The notes: generated by a model from the sequence alone, not told the origin. Positions 14,950 to 24,400 are shown, counted from the stretch's first letter. The stretch: 64,000 nt of DNA from SpSt-333 sp964371615 (GCA_964371615.1 CAYJMS010000003.1:186001-250000); one strand, 5' to 3'. Numbers and translations are program-made.

Positions 14950-17244
14950 ATGAAACATTTCCTCAGATACATTTCTCTTTTGATCATCGTGCTTCATTCT
15001 CTTGGCGCAGTGCCGCAGCCGGCGGGAACACTCGAGGGAAAAATCGTCGATGCTGCGACAAAACTTCCTCTGGTCGGCGTCAATGTTATTATTCTCACTA
15101 CGACTACAGGAGCGGTTTCCGATCCGGATGGAGAATACACGATTCCGAACGTACCGGTCGGAAGTTATGCAGTGCAGTTCCGGCTGATCGGTTATGCCCC
15201 GGTCACCAAGACCGATGTCATTGTTCGTCCGCAGCGGATCACGACTGTCTCGGCCGAATTGTTCGAGAACGCCATCGAATCGGAACAGGTCACGGTCACG
15301 GCGGGATATTTTCATCCGTCCGACGTACAGTCGTTGAACTCTGTCGGATTCAGCCGTGAGGAGATTCGCCGTGCACCGGGCTCGGGAGGCGATGTCAGCC
15401 GGATTATCATGAGCCTGCCGAGTCTGGCAAAGGTAAACGATCAATCGAACAGTCTTATTGTTCGAGGCGGAAGTCCGCTGGAAAATGCGTTCTATATCGA
15501 CGGTATTGAAATACCGAACATCAATCACTTCCCCACGCAAGGGGCGACCGGCGGCCCGATCGGTATGGTGAACGTGGATCTGATCGACGAAGTAATGTTC
15601 CATACCGGCGGATTTTCTCCGTCGTACGGCGATAAACTCTCCTCCATTCTGGACATCCGCTTTCGCGAAGGAAATAGGAAGGAGTTCGATGCACAGCTCG
15701 ATCTGAATATTGCCGGTTTCGGCGGCGTGGCGGAGGGACCGCTCGGAGAGAATGGATCGTATCTCGTCTCCGCACGGAGAAGTTATCTTGAGTACGCGAT
15801 AAAATTTTTCGATGTCGGAACTTCGGCGGTGCCGTCCTACGGCGATCTGCAGGGAAAAATAGCATACCGTTTGTCTCCGAATCACTCGCTCAGTATTATT
15901 GGAATTTATGGAGACGATCACAATGATCCCGATCTGCAAGCTGCAGTTGATAACGACATGCTCGCGTACGGCAGCCAGGATATCTATCAGGGAGCGGCGG
16001 GAGCGGTGTGGCGGGCGGTGTGGGGATCAACGGCGTATTCGACAACAACCGTCGGATATCTGTCGTCGTCGTTCAACGAGGATTTTTTCGAAACCAACAC
16101 CGGCATTCATCTTCTCCGAAACAGATCGACCGAAGCGGCGCTGAGCATTCGCAATATCAATCATGTGACATTCTCTCCTTCGCATTCACTCGAATTCGGC
16201 GCGGAGATGAAGCGGCTGATGAATGACTATGATAATTTCTACGGTGCCTACACCACTGCGCTTGGCGATTCCACCGGCGCGGCGTTTATGAAAATAAATA
16301 TCGCCGGACAAAAATACGGCGGTTTCATAACGTATATCGCCGGGCCATTTTCCGGATTGACAGCCACGATCGGTTCCCGCGTCGATTATTTCTCCGTAAA
16401 CGAAAGTATGACTATCTCGCCGCGTGCTTCGCTCGCCTATCAATGGGACGAATTGACGACATTCCGGCTGTCGTCGGGCATGTACTATCAGAATCTACCG
16501 CTGCTGTTAATGGTGCAGAACGATGCGAACAAGACGCTGAGCGATCCCTATGCCGTTCACTATATTGTCGGAATGGACCGCTTACTGTCGGAGGACACAA
16601 AGTTCAGTATTGAGGTGTACATGAAAGAGTATTATGACTTCCCCGTGGATCCGTCCGATCCGTCTCTTTTTCTTGTGGATGAAGTTTTTTACCGGCAGGG
16701 TTTTTATCTCAGTCACGGCGCGCTGTCGAACGACGGACGTGCCCGTTCCCGGGGAATTGAGATTACTCTTCAAAAAAAGCTGGCGGAGAATTTTTACGGC
16801 CTTGCCAGTGCGACCTATTTCCGGACCGAATATAAGGGAGCAGATGCTCTCTGGCGCAACCGCGTATTCGACAACCGCTTCATCGTCAGTGCAGAAGGAG
16901 GATACAAGCCAAATAATGAATGGGAGTTCAGCGCTCGATGGATTTATGCAGGAGGAACACCGTATACTCCGTTTGATTTAGCGTCATCGCAGCAATTGAA
17001 GCGGGGGGTTTTTGACGCCGGCAATATCAATGGCTCCCGATATCCCGTATATCATTCGATGAACGTTCGGTTCGACAAACGATTCCATTTTTCGTCGTCA
17101 AATCTTGTCTTGTATCTCAGCGCCTGGAATGTCTATAACCGGAAAAATATCGCGGCATATTTCTGGAACGAGAAGGAAAATAGTCAGGATACTATTTATC
17201 AATGGAATTTGCTCCCGATATTTGGAATAGAGTATGAATTGTAG
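14950..17244 (+). CDS. TonB-dependent receptor with CarboxypepD N-terminal domain
   Basis: The ATG at 14950 begins a proper signal peptide (MKHFLRYISLLIIVLHSLGA); an open frame extends upstream to 14821 but has no start-like features. The mature 764-residue precursor has a CarboxypepD_reg-like domain (about 27-110: GTLEGKIVDAATKLPLVGVN), a plug with LIVRGGSPLENAFYIDGIEI, and a C-terminal beta-barrel ending in a Phe/Leu-rich strand (LPIFGIEYEL). It would import a ligand across the outer membrane with TonB energy. No SusD partner is adjacent, so it is a stand-alone receptor; substrate unknown. Confidence 0.88.
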   Translation: MKHFLRYISLLIIVLHSLGAVPQPAGTLEGKIVDAATKLPLVGVNVIILTTTTGAVSDPDGEYTIPNVPVGSYAVQFRLIGYAPVTKTDVIVRPQRITTVSAELFENAIESEQVTVTAGYFHPSDVQSLNSVGFSREEIRRAPGSGGDVSRIIMSLPSLAKVNDQSNSLIVRGGSPLENAFYIDGIEIPNINHFPTQGATGGPIGMVNVDLIDEVMFHTGGFSPSYGDKLSSILDIRFREGNRKEFDAQLDLNIAGFGGVAEGPLGENGSYLVSARRSYLEYAIKFFDVGTSAVPSYGDLQGKIAYRLSPNHSLSIIGIYGDDHNDPDLQAAVDNDMLAYGSQDIYQGAAGAVWRAVWGSTAYSTTTVGYLSSSFNEDFFETNTGIHLLRNRSTEAALSIRNINHVTFSPSHSLEFGAEMKRLMNDYDNFYGAYTTALGDSTGAAFMKINIAGQKYGGFITYIAGPFSGLTATIGSRVDYFSVNESMTISPRASLAYQWDELTTFRLSSGMYYQNLPLLLMVQNDANKTLSDPYAVHYIVGMDRLLSEDTKFSIEVYMKEYYDFPVDPSDPSLFLVDEVFYRQGFYLSHGALSNDGRARSRGIEITLQKKLAENFYGLASATYFRTEYKGADALWRNRVFDNRFIVSAEGGYKPNNEWEFSARWIYAGGTPYTPFDLASSQQLKRGVFDAGNINGSRYPVYHSMNVRFDKRFHFSSSNLVLYLSAWNVYNRKNIAAYFWNEKENSQDTIYQWNLLPIFGIEYEL

Positions 17245-17369
17245 CGTAATCAACCGTCGTTAAAAAAATGTTTTTTTAGTATTTCTATAATCGCCAAAAT
17301 TGGTGAAATCGGCTTGAAAAATTTTTAAGAATTGTGATTCTCCTCTTCGTTTTGTAGTTTATTATAAGT

Positions 17370-17480
17370 GGTTTCAAAAATACCTACTTATTGTCATGCC
17401 GAGCGGAGACGAGGCATGGTTCTTTATGAATTGTCACACTTCGACTCCGCTCAGTGTGACAATTTTTCGTTTTTTAGACC
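17370..17480. repeat. Palindromic MITE-like element, copy 2
   Basis: A 111-base unit with ends GGTTTCAAAAA...TTTTTAGACC. Hairpins: CATGCC...GGCATG (about 17396-17418) and TTGTCACACT...AGTGTGACAA (17431-17462). The cores GAGCGGAGACGAGGCATG and, in copy 1, GAGCGAAGTCGAGGCATG are nearly the same. It lies 24 bases before the next start codon. The preceding 17245-17369 holds no gene or clear terminator. Confidence 0.6.
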
Positions 17481-17504
17481 ATTTTAAATACCTTAGAATT
17501 TACT

Positions 17505-19880
17505 ATGAAACGATCAGCTCTGTTTATTCTTTTTTGTGCAACAGTAGTTTCAACTCTCTTTGCGCAGTTCACACCTCAGCCGGAAGCATTATATATGCAT
17601 CCTGCCGAAACGCCGCACGGAGTGGTGTTTACGGATGGATCAAAAAGTACTTTGTATCTCCTCCAAAACGGCGCTGTTCGGGAATTGATCAGCACGCCGG
17701 GATGCGGACAATATTATACTGTGTCGCCGGATCGTTCGACAATTGGATTTAAATTGATACAGCCGGACGGCTTGCAATCTCCGGCTCTGCTCGATATCGC
17801 AACCGGCACCGTAACGCTTCTTCATCCTCCCGTGCGTCAGGCGGGACAGGTCGGTTTCTCCGCAAACGGATCGTTTACCTATTCCATCGGCAACGACGTG
17901 TTTATTCAATCCGGACCGGCAATTGAGAAAATTCCCGTCGAAACATACTCGAACATCGTTTCGCTCTCAGCCGACGGCGAATACATTGCGTACAATGACG
18001 ATCATAATCAGATCTTTGTTCATCACATCCGTTCCAATGCCGTCACCGTTGTGTCCGACAAATCGGCAGGATATTTCCGCCCACACTGGTCTCCCGTCGA
18101 CAATAAACTGTGCTATTCCCGATTGGATGCTTCGGTGTTTGTCTATGATGTTTCATCGCGGGAGACGTTTTCTCTTGCAAGTGGGTACGATCCTGTCTGG
18201 AGTACCGACGGACAATCGGTGATTGTCGAACGTCGCGAAACCGAGATGCATACACTGCTCAATTCCGACCTGTTCCGCATTTCATACAACGGCAGTACCG
18301 TCGAGCAGTTGACCGATACTAAAAATATTTTTGAAACCATGCCTGCTGTTTCTTTAAACGACGGCATTCTGTCGGCATCGCACAATGCTGATAATTTTTT
18401 CTTCGTCAATAGGAACGGTGTTCAATCCGTTCGGTACACGATTGCGCCGGAAATGATTCCTGCAAAGGATCCTTCCCAAACATCGATGTTGAAAAAAGCA
18501 TTTGCTCCCGCTGCATATTTCGAAATGCCGTACACGCATCAGGTATACGATACGCCTGATTGGTACAACGGCCACTGGGCATGCGGGCCAACCTCCTCTA
18601 TTATGGTGCTCGCATATTACGGTATTCTTCCGGCGTGGAATGTCTGGTGCTCTGCCACCGGATCGTCTCCCGGACATTACAGCGCCTACGGAAATTACGT
18701 TTGCGATAAATATCGTTTCCGGACCATCAACTATGTCGCATCTGCGCTGGATCCGGACACCACTGATTCCTGGGGCGGATTCGGATATATGTGGAGCAGT
18801 GGAAGTCCGTATTCCCGGATGGTTTATTATTACGGCAATCATGGATTGACGGCGGCACGACAGGTTGCTCCGTCTCAATCTTTTGTCATCGACGAAGTGA
18901 ATAACGGATATCCGTACACGCTCTGTAACGGTCTTACGACGGCGGGACACATTATCGTCATCAACGGATATGGCGCCGAGCCGCATACGCTGGTCTCCAA
19001 CGATCCGTACGGCAACAAGAATACCGGAGTGTATCCAAGTCTGAACGGAAAAGGAGTTTCATACGACTGGCCGGGATACAATAATGGCTTCCGAAACCTC
19101 AACACGGTGTACTGGGGCGTTACGGTTCGATACACTCCTCCGGTTCTTGCCGACTCCGTCGTGGATGATCTGCAATTCACCAAAGGATTCACGATGAGCA
19201 ATGCCGCTCCGGCATCGATGTACGGATGGCTGGATATGAATCAGGGTTTCAATAATCATCTTTGGTATGTAAAAACGAAACAAAGTGAAATCAGTTTTGC
19301 CCAATGGCGTCCGGCTCTTTCGCAGAGCGGCAATTACGAGGTGTCGGCGTATATTGAGTTCAGTAACGCCCAGGCGGCTCGATACAAGGTCGTTCATAAG
19401 GACGGAACATCGGATGTGGTTGTCGATCAAAAACAGCATACTAAAGAATGGGTGGTGATCGGAACGTTTCCCTTTGACAAAGGTAATGCCGGCTCTGTCC
19501 GTTTAAGCGATGCCAGCGATTCAATAGGCCAGGAGATAGTTTTTGATGCGCTGCAATTCAAATTCCTTTCGCCGTTATCGGTGCATCGTCAGTCCGGTCT
19601 GATCCCCGACCGGATTGCATTGCAACAGAATTATCCCAATCCTTTTAATCCGAGCACAACTATTACATTTTCTGTGCCATCCGAAGGAACACGTCAAACC
19701 GTATCCCTGTATGTTTTCGATGCGTTGGGACGACAGGTTGCAGCGTTGGTGAACGAGCCGCTCGGTCCGGGTGAATATTCTGTCCGGTTCGATGCCGGTG
19801 ATCTTGCCTCCGGTGTCTATCTCTACCGTTTGACCGTCGGTACTACGGCGGTTGCGAAAAGAATGATCCTGATGAAATAA
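17505..19880 (+). CDS. Secreted C39-like cysteine peptidase with propeller and T9SS-type C-terminal domain
   Basis: A 791-residue exported protein (signal about 1-20). Residues about 30-320 look like TolB/WD40-type propeller blades (PDRSTIGFKL, SADGEYIAYNDD, SPVDNKLCYSRLDA). Residues about 345-545 form a C39-like papain-fold domain with the active-site pattern GHWACGPTSSIMVLAYY (Cys) and GHIIVINGYG (His). A golvesin-like beta domain (about 560-690) and the sorting domain starting QNYPNPFNPSTTI and ending in VAKRMILMK follow. It should pass through the type IX system to the surface. Target peptide or protein unknown. Confidence 0.78.
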   Translation: MKRSALFILFCATVVSTLFAQFTPQPEALYMHPAETPHGVVFTDGSKSTLYLLQNGAVRELISTPGCGQYYTVSPDRSTIGFKLIQPDGLQSPALLDIATGTVTLLHPPVRQAGQVGFSANGSFTYSIGNDVFIQSGPAIEKIPVETYSNIVSLSADGEYIAYNDDHNQIFVHHIRSNAVTVVSDKSAGYFRPHWSPVDNKLCYSRLDASVFVYDVSSRETFSLASGYDPVWSTDGQSVIVERRETEMHTLLNSDLFRISYNGSTVEQLTDTKNIFETMPAVSLNDGILSASHNADNFFFVNRNGVQSVRYTIAPEMIPAKDPSQTSMLKKAFAPAAYFEMPYTHQVYDTPDWYNGHWACGPTSSIMVLAYYGILPAWNVWCSATGSSPGHYSAYGNYVCDKYRFRTINYVASALDPDTTDSWGGFGYMWSSGSPYSRMVYYYGNHGLTAARQVAPSQSFVIDEVNNGYPYTLCNGLTTAGHIIVINGYGAEPHTLVSNDPYGNKNTGVYPSLNGKGVSYDWPGYNNGFRNLNTVYWGVTVRYTPPVLADSVVDDLQFTKGFTMSNAAPASMYGWLDMNQGFNNHLWYVKTKQSEISFAQWRPALSQSGNYEVSAYIEFSNAQAARYKVVHKDGTSDVVVDQKQHTKEWVVIGTFPFDKGNAGSVRLSDASDSIGQEIVFDALQFKFLSPLSVHRQSGLIPDRIALQQNYPNPFNPSTTITFSVPSEGTRQTVSLYVFDALGRQVAALVNEPLGPGEYSVRFDAGDLASGVYLYRLTVGTTAVAKRMILMK

Positions 19881-19926
19881 CATCATTGCTCCGCATACTA
19901 CGTTGATCCATCCATAAGGTCTCGCC

Positions 19927-21315
19927 ATGAAAAGAATATCGCTGACATTATTTATTACCATTGCATGCGTCACCATTATCTTTGCGCAACAACAAGAGCC
20001 GATCGGCGTTTTCGATTCCGGTACCGGCGGTTTGACGGTGCTGCAGGCAATTGTGGCGCTGGATGAATTCAACAACACAACCGGATTGCCCGGCGCCGAC
20101 GGTGTGCCGGATTTCACCAATGAAGCATTCCAGTATCTTGCCGACCAGGCAAACATGCCGTACGGCAATTACTCATCGGTGAACAAGACCGATCTGTTGA
20201 AGGAACATATTTTAAAAGGAATGGATTTTCTGTTGAACCGATCATATGAGACGGGCTCCGGCACAGAATGGATGATGAATAAAAAATCCGCTGTTAAAAT
20301 GATCGTCATCGGGTGCAATACTGCTACCGCTTACGCCCTAGAGGATATTACGGCATTCGCAAAGAAAAAGGATCCCGGAATTCCTGTTGTCGGGGTCATC
20401 AATGCCGGCGTGAAAGCGGCAATGGAATATCAAAAAAACAGACCGGGAACAATCGGTGTCTTTGCCACGGCGGGCACGGTCGCATCGAACGGATATCCGA
20501 ATGCCATCAAGAAAATGGCGAAAGAGTTCGGACTCCTCGAACCGTCTATTGTCAGCCAGGGGGGCGTCGGGCTTGCCGAAGCGATAGACAAGGATTGGAG
20601 TTACATCGGCGACACCGTAACGTCCGTACGGACATCGTACAGGGGGCCGTCGATGACCAACACGCAGATTCCGATCGAGCCGTCGCTGCTGCCGGTCTAT
20701 AATTTCAATGCTGATAAAAATAAATTATTGTGCGAATTCGATCCTTCGGGCAATTGCCTGGAGATGCAGTTGAATGATCCTGCCAATTATGTACGATACC
20801 ATTTGGTGACAATGCTGGAGAAAATGAAGCGCGATCATTATACGGTGCCATTGACCACGCTGCTGCTCGCCTGCACACACTATCCGTACTTGCGCGATAC
20901 AATCAGCGCTGTGCTGGGAGAACTGTATGACGTAAAGACCGAAGGGAAGTACCGTTATCGCGATGTGCTGGCGCCGCATGTGGAGCTGATCGATCCCGCC
21001 GTCGAAACGGCAAAAGAGGCCTATGGTGAGATGCGAAAGAGAAACCTGCAACGAACGGTTCGCTCTGTGCCGATCCATACCTTTTTCATCAGTGTGCCGA
21101 ACGCATTGTTACGGGAGATACAGTTACAGCCCGACGGATGGTTCACGTATGAGTATAAGTACGGTCGATCGGTCGGTGAAAAGAAAGAGTTTGTCAAATA
21201 TGTTCCGTTTGATACGCGGAATGTTTCGTCCGATACATATCAACGGTTCAGCATCGCCATCCCGGAGGTATATAGCATGCTGACGGCCGTCGTAAAAAAT
21301 CTTCCGATACAATAA
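19927..21315 (+). CDS. Exported glutamate/aspartate racemase homologue (MurI-like)
   Basis: A 462-residue protein with a signal peptide ending about residue 20 (IIFAQQQ). MurI signatures follow: GVFDSGTGGLTVL (28-40), the catalytic Cys130 in VIGCNTATAYALED, and the second catalytic Cys316 in LLLACTHYPYL. Normal MurI is about 265 residues and cytoplasmic, where it makes D-Glu for peptidoglycan. Here the N-terminal export signal, a roughly 60-residue insertion (about 45-115) and a C-terminal extension (about 380-462) set it apart. Both catalytic cysteines are kept, so activity is possible. It follows the secreted C39-like protein by 46 bases. Role in the periplasm is unknown. Confidence 0.8.
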   Translation: MKRISLTLFITIACVTIIFAQQQEPIGVFDSGTGGLTVLQAIVALDEFNNTTGLPGADGVPDFTNEAFQYLADQANMPYGNYSSVNKTDLLKEHILKGMDFLLNRSYETGSGTEWMMNKKSAVKMIVIGCNTATAYALEDITAFAKKKDPGIPVVGVINAGVKAAMEYQKNRPGTIGVFATAGTVASNGYPNAIKKMAKEFGLLEPSIVSQGGVGLAEAIDKDWSYIGDTVTSVRTSYRGPSMTNTQIPIEPSLLPVYNFNADKNKLLCEFDPSGNCLEMQLNDPANYVRYHLVTMLEKMKRDHYTVPLTTLLLACTHYPYLRDTISAVLGELYDVKTEGKYRYRDVLAPHVELIDPAVETAKEAYGEMRKRNLQRTVRSVPIHTFFISVPNALLREIQLQPDGWFTYEYKYGRSVGEKKEFVKYVPFDTRNVSSDTYQRFSIAIPEVYSMLTAVVKNLPIQ

Positions 21316-21324
21316 TAACATCTT

Positions 21325-21357
21325 CTCTCCGGTATGCGCGGCGGCGATACCGGAGAG
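21325..21357 (+). other. 11-bp hairpin after the racemase gene
   Basis: CTCTCCGGTAT, 11-base loop, ATACCGGAGAG, 9 bases after the stop. A second GC-rich inverted repeat follows (GCGGCATCCCGCCGC). No T-run, so termination would not be by the simple intrinsic route. Confidence 0.5.
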
Positions 21358-21464
21358 CCCCTGCGGCATCCCGCCGCAACAAAAAGAGCTTTCCCTCCGT
21401 AACAGTATTCCTGTGTTTTCATCGTAATTCTACTATCACTATCATTACTTTTAAAGGAACAATC

Positions 21465-21932
21465 ATGTTCGACAATATTGTGAACTTCTTTCACCTTGTC
21501 GCCACATCGGTGTGGATCGGCGGAGCTTTTTACGCTCACTTCATTCTTCTTCCCGCGGTGCGGCAGATCGATCCGCAGCAGGGAGGAAAACTGCAGGGAA
21601 TTATCGCAAAACGATTTTCCATAGCGGCGTGGACATCCATCATCGTCCTGCTCATTACGGGATTCCTAAAAACTCCCGACGGTCTGCTCTTCGACACGTC
21701 GACCGATCTGGGTATGACATTATTCATCAAGCATCTGCTGATCGGCGGTGTGATCATTATCGGCCTTTCAATCGGCCTGTACGTTATACCTAACATGAGG
21801 AAGAACAGTCCGAAGCCGGGAGAAGCGCCGTCGGATGCGTTCAAATCGTATCAGAAAAGACTCGGTGCTTTGGCAAGCGTCAACCTGGTTCTCGGTCTGG
21901 CGGTGGTTTTCTGCGCTTCATTTTTATGGTAA
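21465..21932 (+). CDS. CopD/DUF2269-like four-helix membrane protein
   Basis: A 155-residue protein with four hydrophobic helices. The first holds the His in FFHLVATSVWIGGAFY, and a second His is at the start of helix 3 (FIKHLLIGG), the pattern of CopD-type and related small haem or copper membrane proteins. Function of stand-alone members is not established; copper handling or haem-bound electron transfer are both possible. It is the last plus-strand gene before a terminator shared with the minus strand. Confidence 0.6.
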   Translation: MFDNIVNFFHLVATSVWIGGAFYAHFILLPAVRQIDPQQGGKLQGIIAKRFSIAAWTSIIVLLITGFLKTPDGLLFDTSTDLGMTLFIKHLLIGGVIIIGLSIGLYVIPNMRKNSPKPGEAPSDAFKSYQKRLGALASVNLVLGLAVVFCASFLW

Positions 21933-21976
21933 GGAAATTTACCGATAAATTTTTCTTCTGGGTGGAAGATATAAAA

Positions 21977-22009
21977 AAATGCGCCGTCGAATCGGCGCAT
22001 TTGTATTTT
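21977..22009. terminator. Terminator between convergent genes
   Basis: AAATGCGCCG-TCGAAT-CGGCGCATTT. On the minus strand it is followed by a T-run of seven, so it best serves the MBL-fold gene ending at 22036; on the plus strand a looser T-rich tract (TTTGTATTTT) could stop the CopD-like transcript. Confidence 0.8.
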
Positions 22010-22035
22010 AGTCGAGTATCATCAACGCATGTGAT

Positions 22036-23433
22036 TTACATCTCGAATTTTTCCAGCCGTTCGGGAATATCGATTCGTTGATATTTCTTCTCCGTCAATG
22101 CGGCGGAGAATTTCTGCGACTGGTCGTAATCGCCGTGCACAAGAAAGATGTTTTTAAGAACGCTCCGGTCAAAACGGCCGACATACTCCAGCAGCTCGTT
22201 TTTATCCGCATGGGCGCTGAACGAGTTCATGACTGACACTTCACAGTTCAGTTTTTTAATCTCACCGAAGATCGACACTTCGGGATTGCGCTCCACAATC
22301 CTTCTGCCGAGCGTGTGTTCTGCCTGATAACCGACGATCATCACCGTGTTCAGCGGATTTTCAATGTTATTGCGAAGATGATGGACGATTCTACCCGCTT
22401 CGCACATGCCCGAGGCGGCGATAATCATGCACGGATCGGTGCTTTCGTTGAGCGCTTTCGATTCGTCGACGTTGCGGATATACCGAAGACGATCGAAACC
22501 GAAAACGTCGTCGTCCTTCCGCATGATAGCCAGCGTTTCATCGTCGAAGCATTCCGTGTGTTTTCGGAACACTTCCGTGGCATTGGTCGACAGCGGACTG
22601 TCGACATACACCGGAATATCGGGGAGTTTTCCGGCATTTTTGAGGTTATTCAATTGATAGACGATATCCTGTGTCCGGCCGACACTGAACGACGGAATGA
22701 TGATCCTCCCCTTCCGATCCACCGTTCGCTTGACCACTTCCAAAAAACTGTTCGGCATTTCGTTGCTGGCCACATGAAACCGTCCGCCGTATGTGCTTTC
22801 GCAAATTAATGCATCGACGTTTCCCATAAACTCCGGATCGCGCAGGATCGGCATATTCGGCCTTCCCACATCGCCGGTAAATCCGAAATGTTTTTCCTTA
22901 TTTTTCTCTTCCGTGATCGTCAAATGGACGGAGGCGGAACCGAGAATGTGTCCCGCATCGAAGTATTGTGCGATGACGCCGTCCGTAACCGTAAACGGTG
23001 TGCGATAATGAATTTCCGAAAGCCGTTCGAGCGTTTGCTGAGCATCGTCGGAAGTGTACAACGGTTCTACCGGCGGAAGTTTTTTCTTGGCGTGTTTCCG
23101 ATTGATGAACTCCACATCCTTTTCCTGAATGTGTGCGCTGTCCATCAGCATAATGCGGCAAAGATCCGCCGTTGCGGGGGTGCAAAATATCGGCCCGCGA
23201 TACCCCTGCTTGACCAGATTCGGCAGATTTCCCGCATGATCAATGTGCGCGTGAGAAAGTACAACAGCGTCGATCGTGGATGGGTCGAATGGAAAATGTT
23301 GATTCCGTTGATACGTTTCAGCGCGGCGGCCCTGAAACAATCCGCAATCAAGCAGCAATTGTTTACCGTTCACTTGTATCAGGTGCATTGAACCGGTCAC
23401 CGAGCGTGCGGCGCCAAGAAATTGAACAATCAT
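22036..23433 (-). CDS. MBL-fold beta-CASP RNA-processing nuclease
   Basis: The start at 23433 has GGAGG 4 bases ahead and begins MIVQFLGAARSVTGSMHLI, the normal N-terminus of this family; the open frame runs further upstream without support. The 465-residue protein has the metal motif SHAHIDHAG (motif 2), GHILGSASV (motif 3), and beta-CASP motifs such as DSPLSTNATEVF and PCMIIAASGMCEAGRIVHHL, then FSAHADKNEL. Members act as RNA 3'-end endonucleases or exonucleases of the CPSF73/YsgA type. No KH domain. Transcribed after the barrel gene at 23513, but with a terminator in between. Confidence 0.88.
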   Translation of the reverse strand: MIVQFLGAARSVTGSMHLIQVNGKQLLLDCGLFQGRRAETYQRNQHFPFDPSTIDAVVLSHAHIDHAGNLPNLVKQGYRGPIFCTPATADLCRIMLMDSAHIQEKDVEFINRKHAKKKLPPVEPLYTSDDAQQTLERLSEIHYRTPFTVTDGVIAQYFDAGHILGSASVHLTITEEKNKEKHFGFTGDVGRPNMPILRDPEFMGNVDALICESTYGGRFHVASNEMPNSFLEVVKRTVDRKGRIIIPSFSVGRTQDIVYQLNNLKNAGKLPDIPVYVDSPLSTNATEVFRKHTECFDDETLAIMRKDDDVFGFDRLRYIRNVDESKALNESTDPCMIIAASGMCEAGRIVHHLRNNIENPLNTVMIVGYQAEHTLGRRIVERNPEVSIFGEIKKLNCEVSVMNSFSAHADKNELLEYVGRFDRSVLKNIFLVHGDYDQSQKFSAALTEKKYQRIDIPERLEKFEM

Positions 23434-23448
23434 TATGCCTCCATGAAA

Positions 23449-23478
23449 TAAAAAAGACAGAAGGAACGCTTCTGTCTT
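23449..23478 (-). terminator. Intrinsic terminator of the outer-membrane protein gene
   Basis: AAGACAGAAG-GAACG-CTTCTGTCTT; on the minus strand it is followed by TTTTTTATTT. Confidence 0.8.
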
Positions 23479-23512
23479 GAAAAATAGAGAAACTCTACCC
23501 GGTGAGCAAGGA

Positions 23513-24163
23513 TTATTCGTATTGAAATCCGATGGTGAGTGCAAAACCGGAAGGATCAATCGTAAGGGGGTACGATCCAATATTCCTTTCCGTTTTTGCC
23601 GCAAAATATAATCTCGGTTCCAGAAAAATCTTCCCAATCAACACGCGCAGAAATGCGGTGCCGAATATATTTCCGCCGTTCTCTGTTGCGGTTTTGTTTG
23701 TCGATGTCAGTCCGCCGCCCAATATTCCGCCGCCGCCGGACGATTCGGCATATTCCAATGAATAAAAATAAAAATAGTATCCTCCCCCCGCACCGACAAA
23801 TACTCTCGTATCCGCATCGGTAAGATTCAGCAATCTGTATCCGACGTTCGCATGCAGCGGCAATAATAAAAGCGCCTGCTGCCGTATCTGCGGTTCTGGC
23901 GTCCCGAACGGACTGAACGTCTGTTTCTGATACAGGTCGATCGCTCCGGTCAATCCGATATCGTATTTTACAAACTCGGTAATGCCGTCCACTCCCAGCA
24001 TTAAGCCATCATTTAATCCCTTGCCAGGTTGATAATAACCGAATTTTCCGCTGTAATACTGGCGCAGGTTTTTTTCCGAGTTTCCGGATTCATTTTCCTG
24101 AGAAATGGCGGAACTACAGAATAACAATACAGCAAAAACCAGGAATTTATTCCAAGTTTTCAT
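23513..24163 (-). CDS. Putative outer-membrane beta-barrel protein
   Basis: The ATG at 24163 has GGAGGAAAT ahead of it and starts a clear signal peptide (MKTWNKFLVFAVLLFCSSAIS), giving 216 residues. The mature part alternates aromatic and polar residues as in short beta-strands (GKFGYYQPGKGLNDGLMLGVD, FVGAGGGYYFYFYSLEY) and ends FALTIGFQYE, a typical C-terminal outer-membrane strand. A Gly-rich stretch with SSGGGGILGGGL probably forms a loop. No specific family recognised; role may be structural or transport. Confidence 0.65.
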   Translation of the reverse strand: MKTWNKFLVFAVLLFCSSAISQENESGNSEKNLRQYYSGKFGYYQPGKGLNDGLMLGVDGITEFVKYDIGLTGAIDLYQKQTFSPFGTPEPQIRQQALLLLPLHANVGYRLLNLTDADTRVFVGAGGGYYFYFYSLEYAESSGGGGILGGGLTSTNKTATENGGNIFGTAFLRVLIGKIFLEPRLYFAAKTERNIGSYPLTIDPSGFALTIGFQYE

Positions 24164-24369
24164 ATTTCCTCCAATGAATTCAATTTGAATTATAAAATAA
24201 GATAATATTATCCTGTTTTCAGTCAATGACTACCATCATCCTGCTCGATAATTGTTCTCTGCAACAAAATAAATTTCCCTGCTTATTTGCAAGCAGTTAA
24301 TGGAAGTTTATCAACCGTTGATTTAGACCGGCCCAAATTGTTCATTTTGGCTGGATTTGCAATCAAGAA

Positions 24370-24400
24370 TGTGGATAACTGGTGGAAAATGGTGGAAAGG
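24370..24400. promoter_or_regulatory. DnaA-box-like 9-mer and GTGGA direct repeats
   Basis: TGTGGATAA at 24370-24378 equals the reverse complement of the DnaA box TTATCCACA. It continues into two copies of GGTGGAAA, so GTGGA occurs at 24371, 24382 and 24392, about one helical turn apart. Such phased direct repeats are also the pattern of MraZ boxes. A TTGTTT-17-TAAATT promoter-like pair (24407-24435) follows. This lies in the 389-base stretch 24164-24552; 24164-24369 shows nothing else. Confidence 0.4.

Noticed and set aside
23434..23637. N-terminal extension of the MBL-fold nuclease frame
   Set aside because: The family starts at MIVQFLG with a GGAGG site at 23438-23442, and the extension overlaps the terminator of the neighbouring gene.
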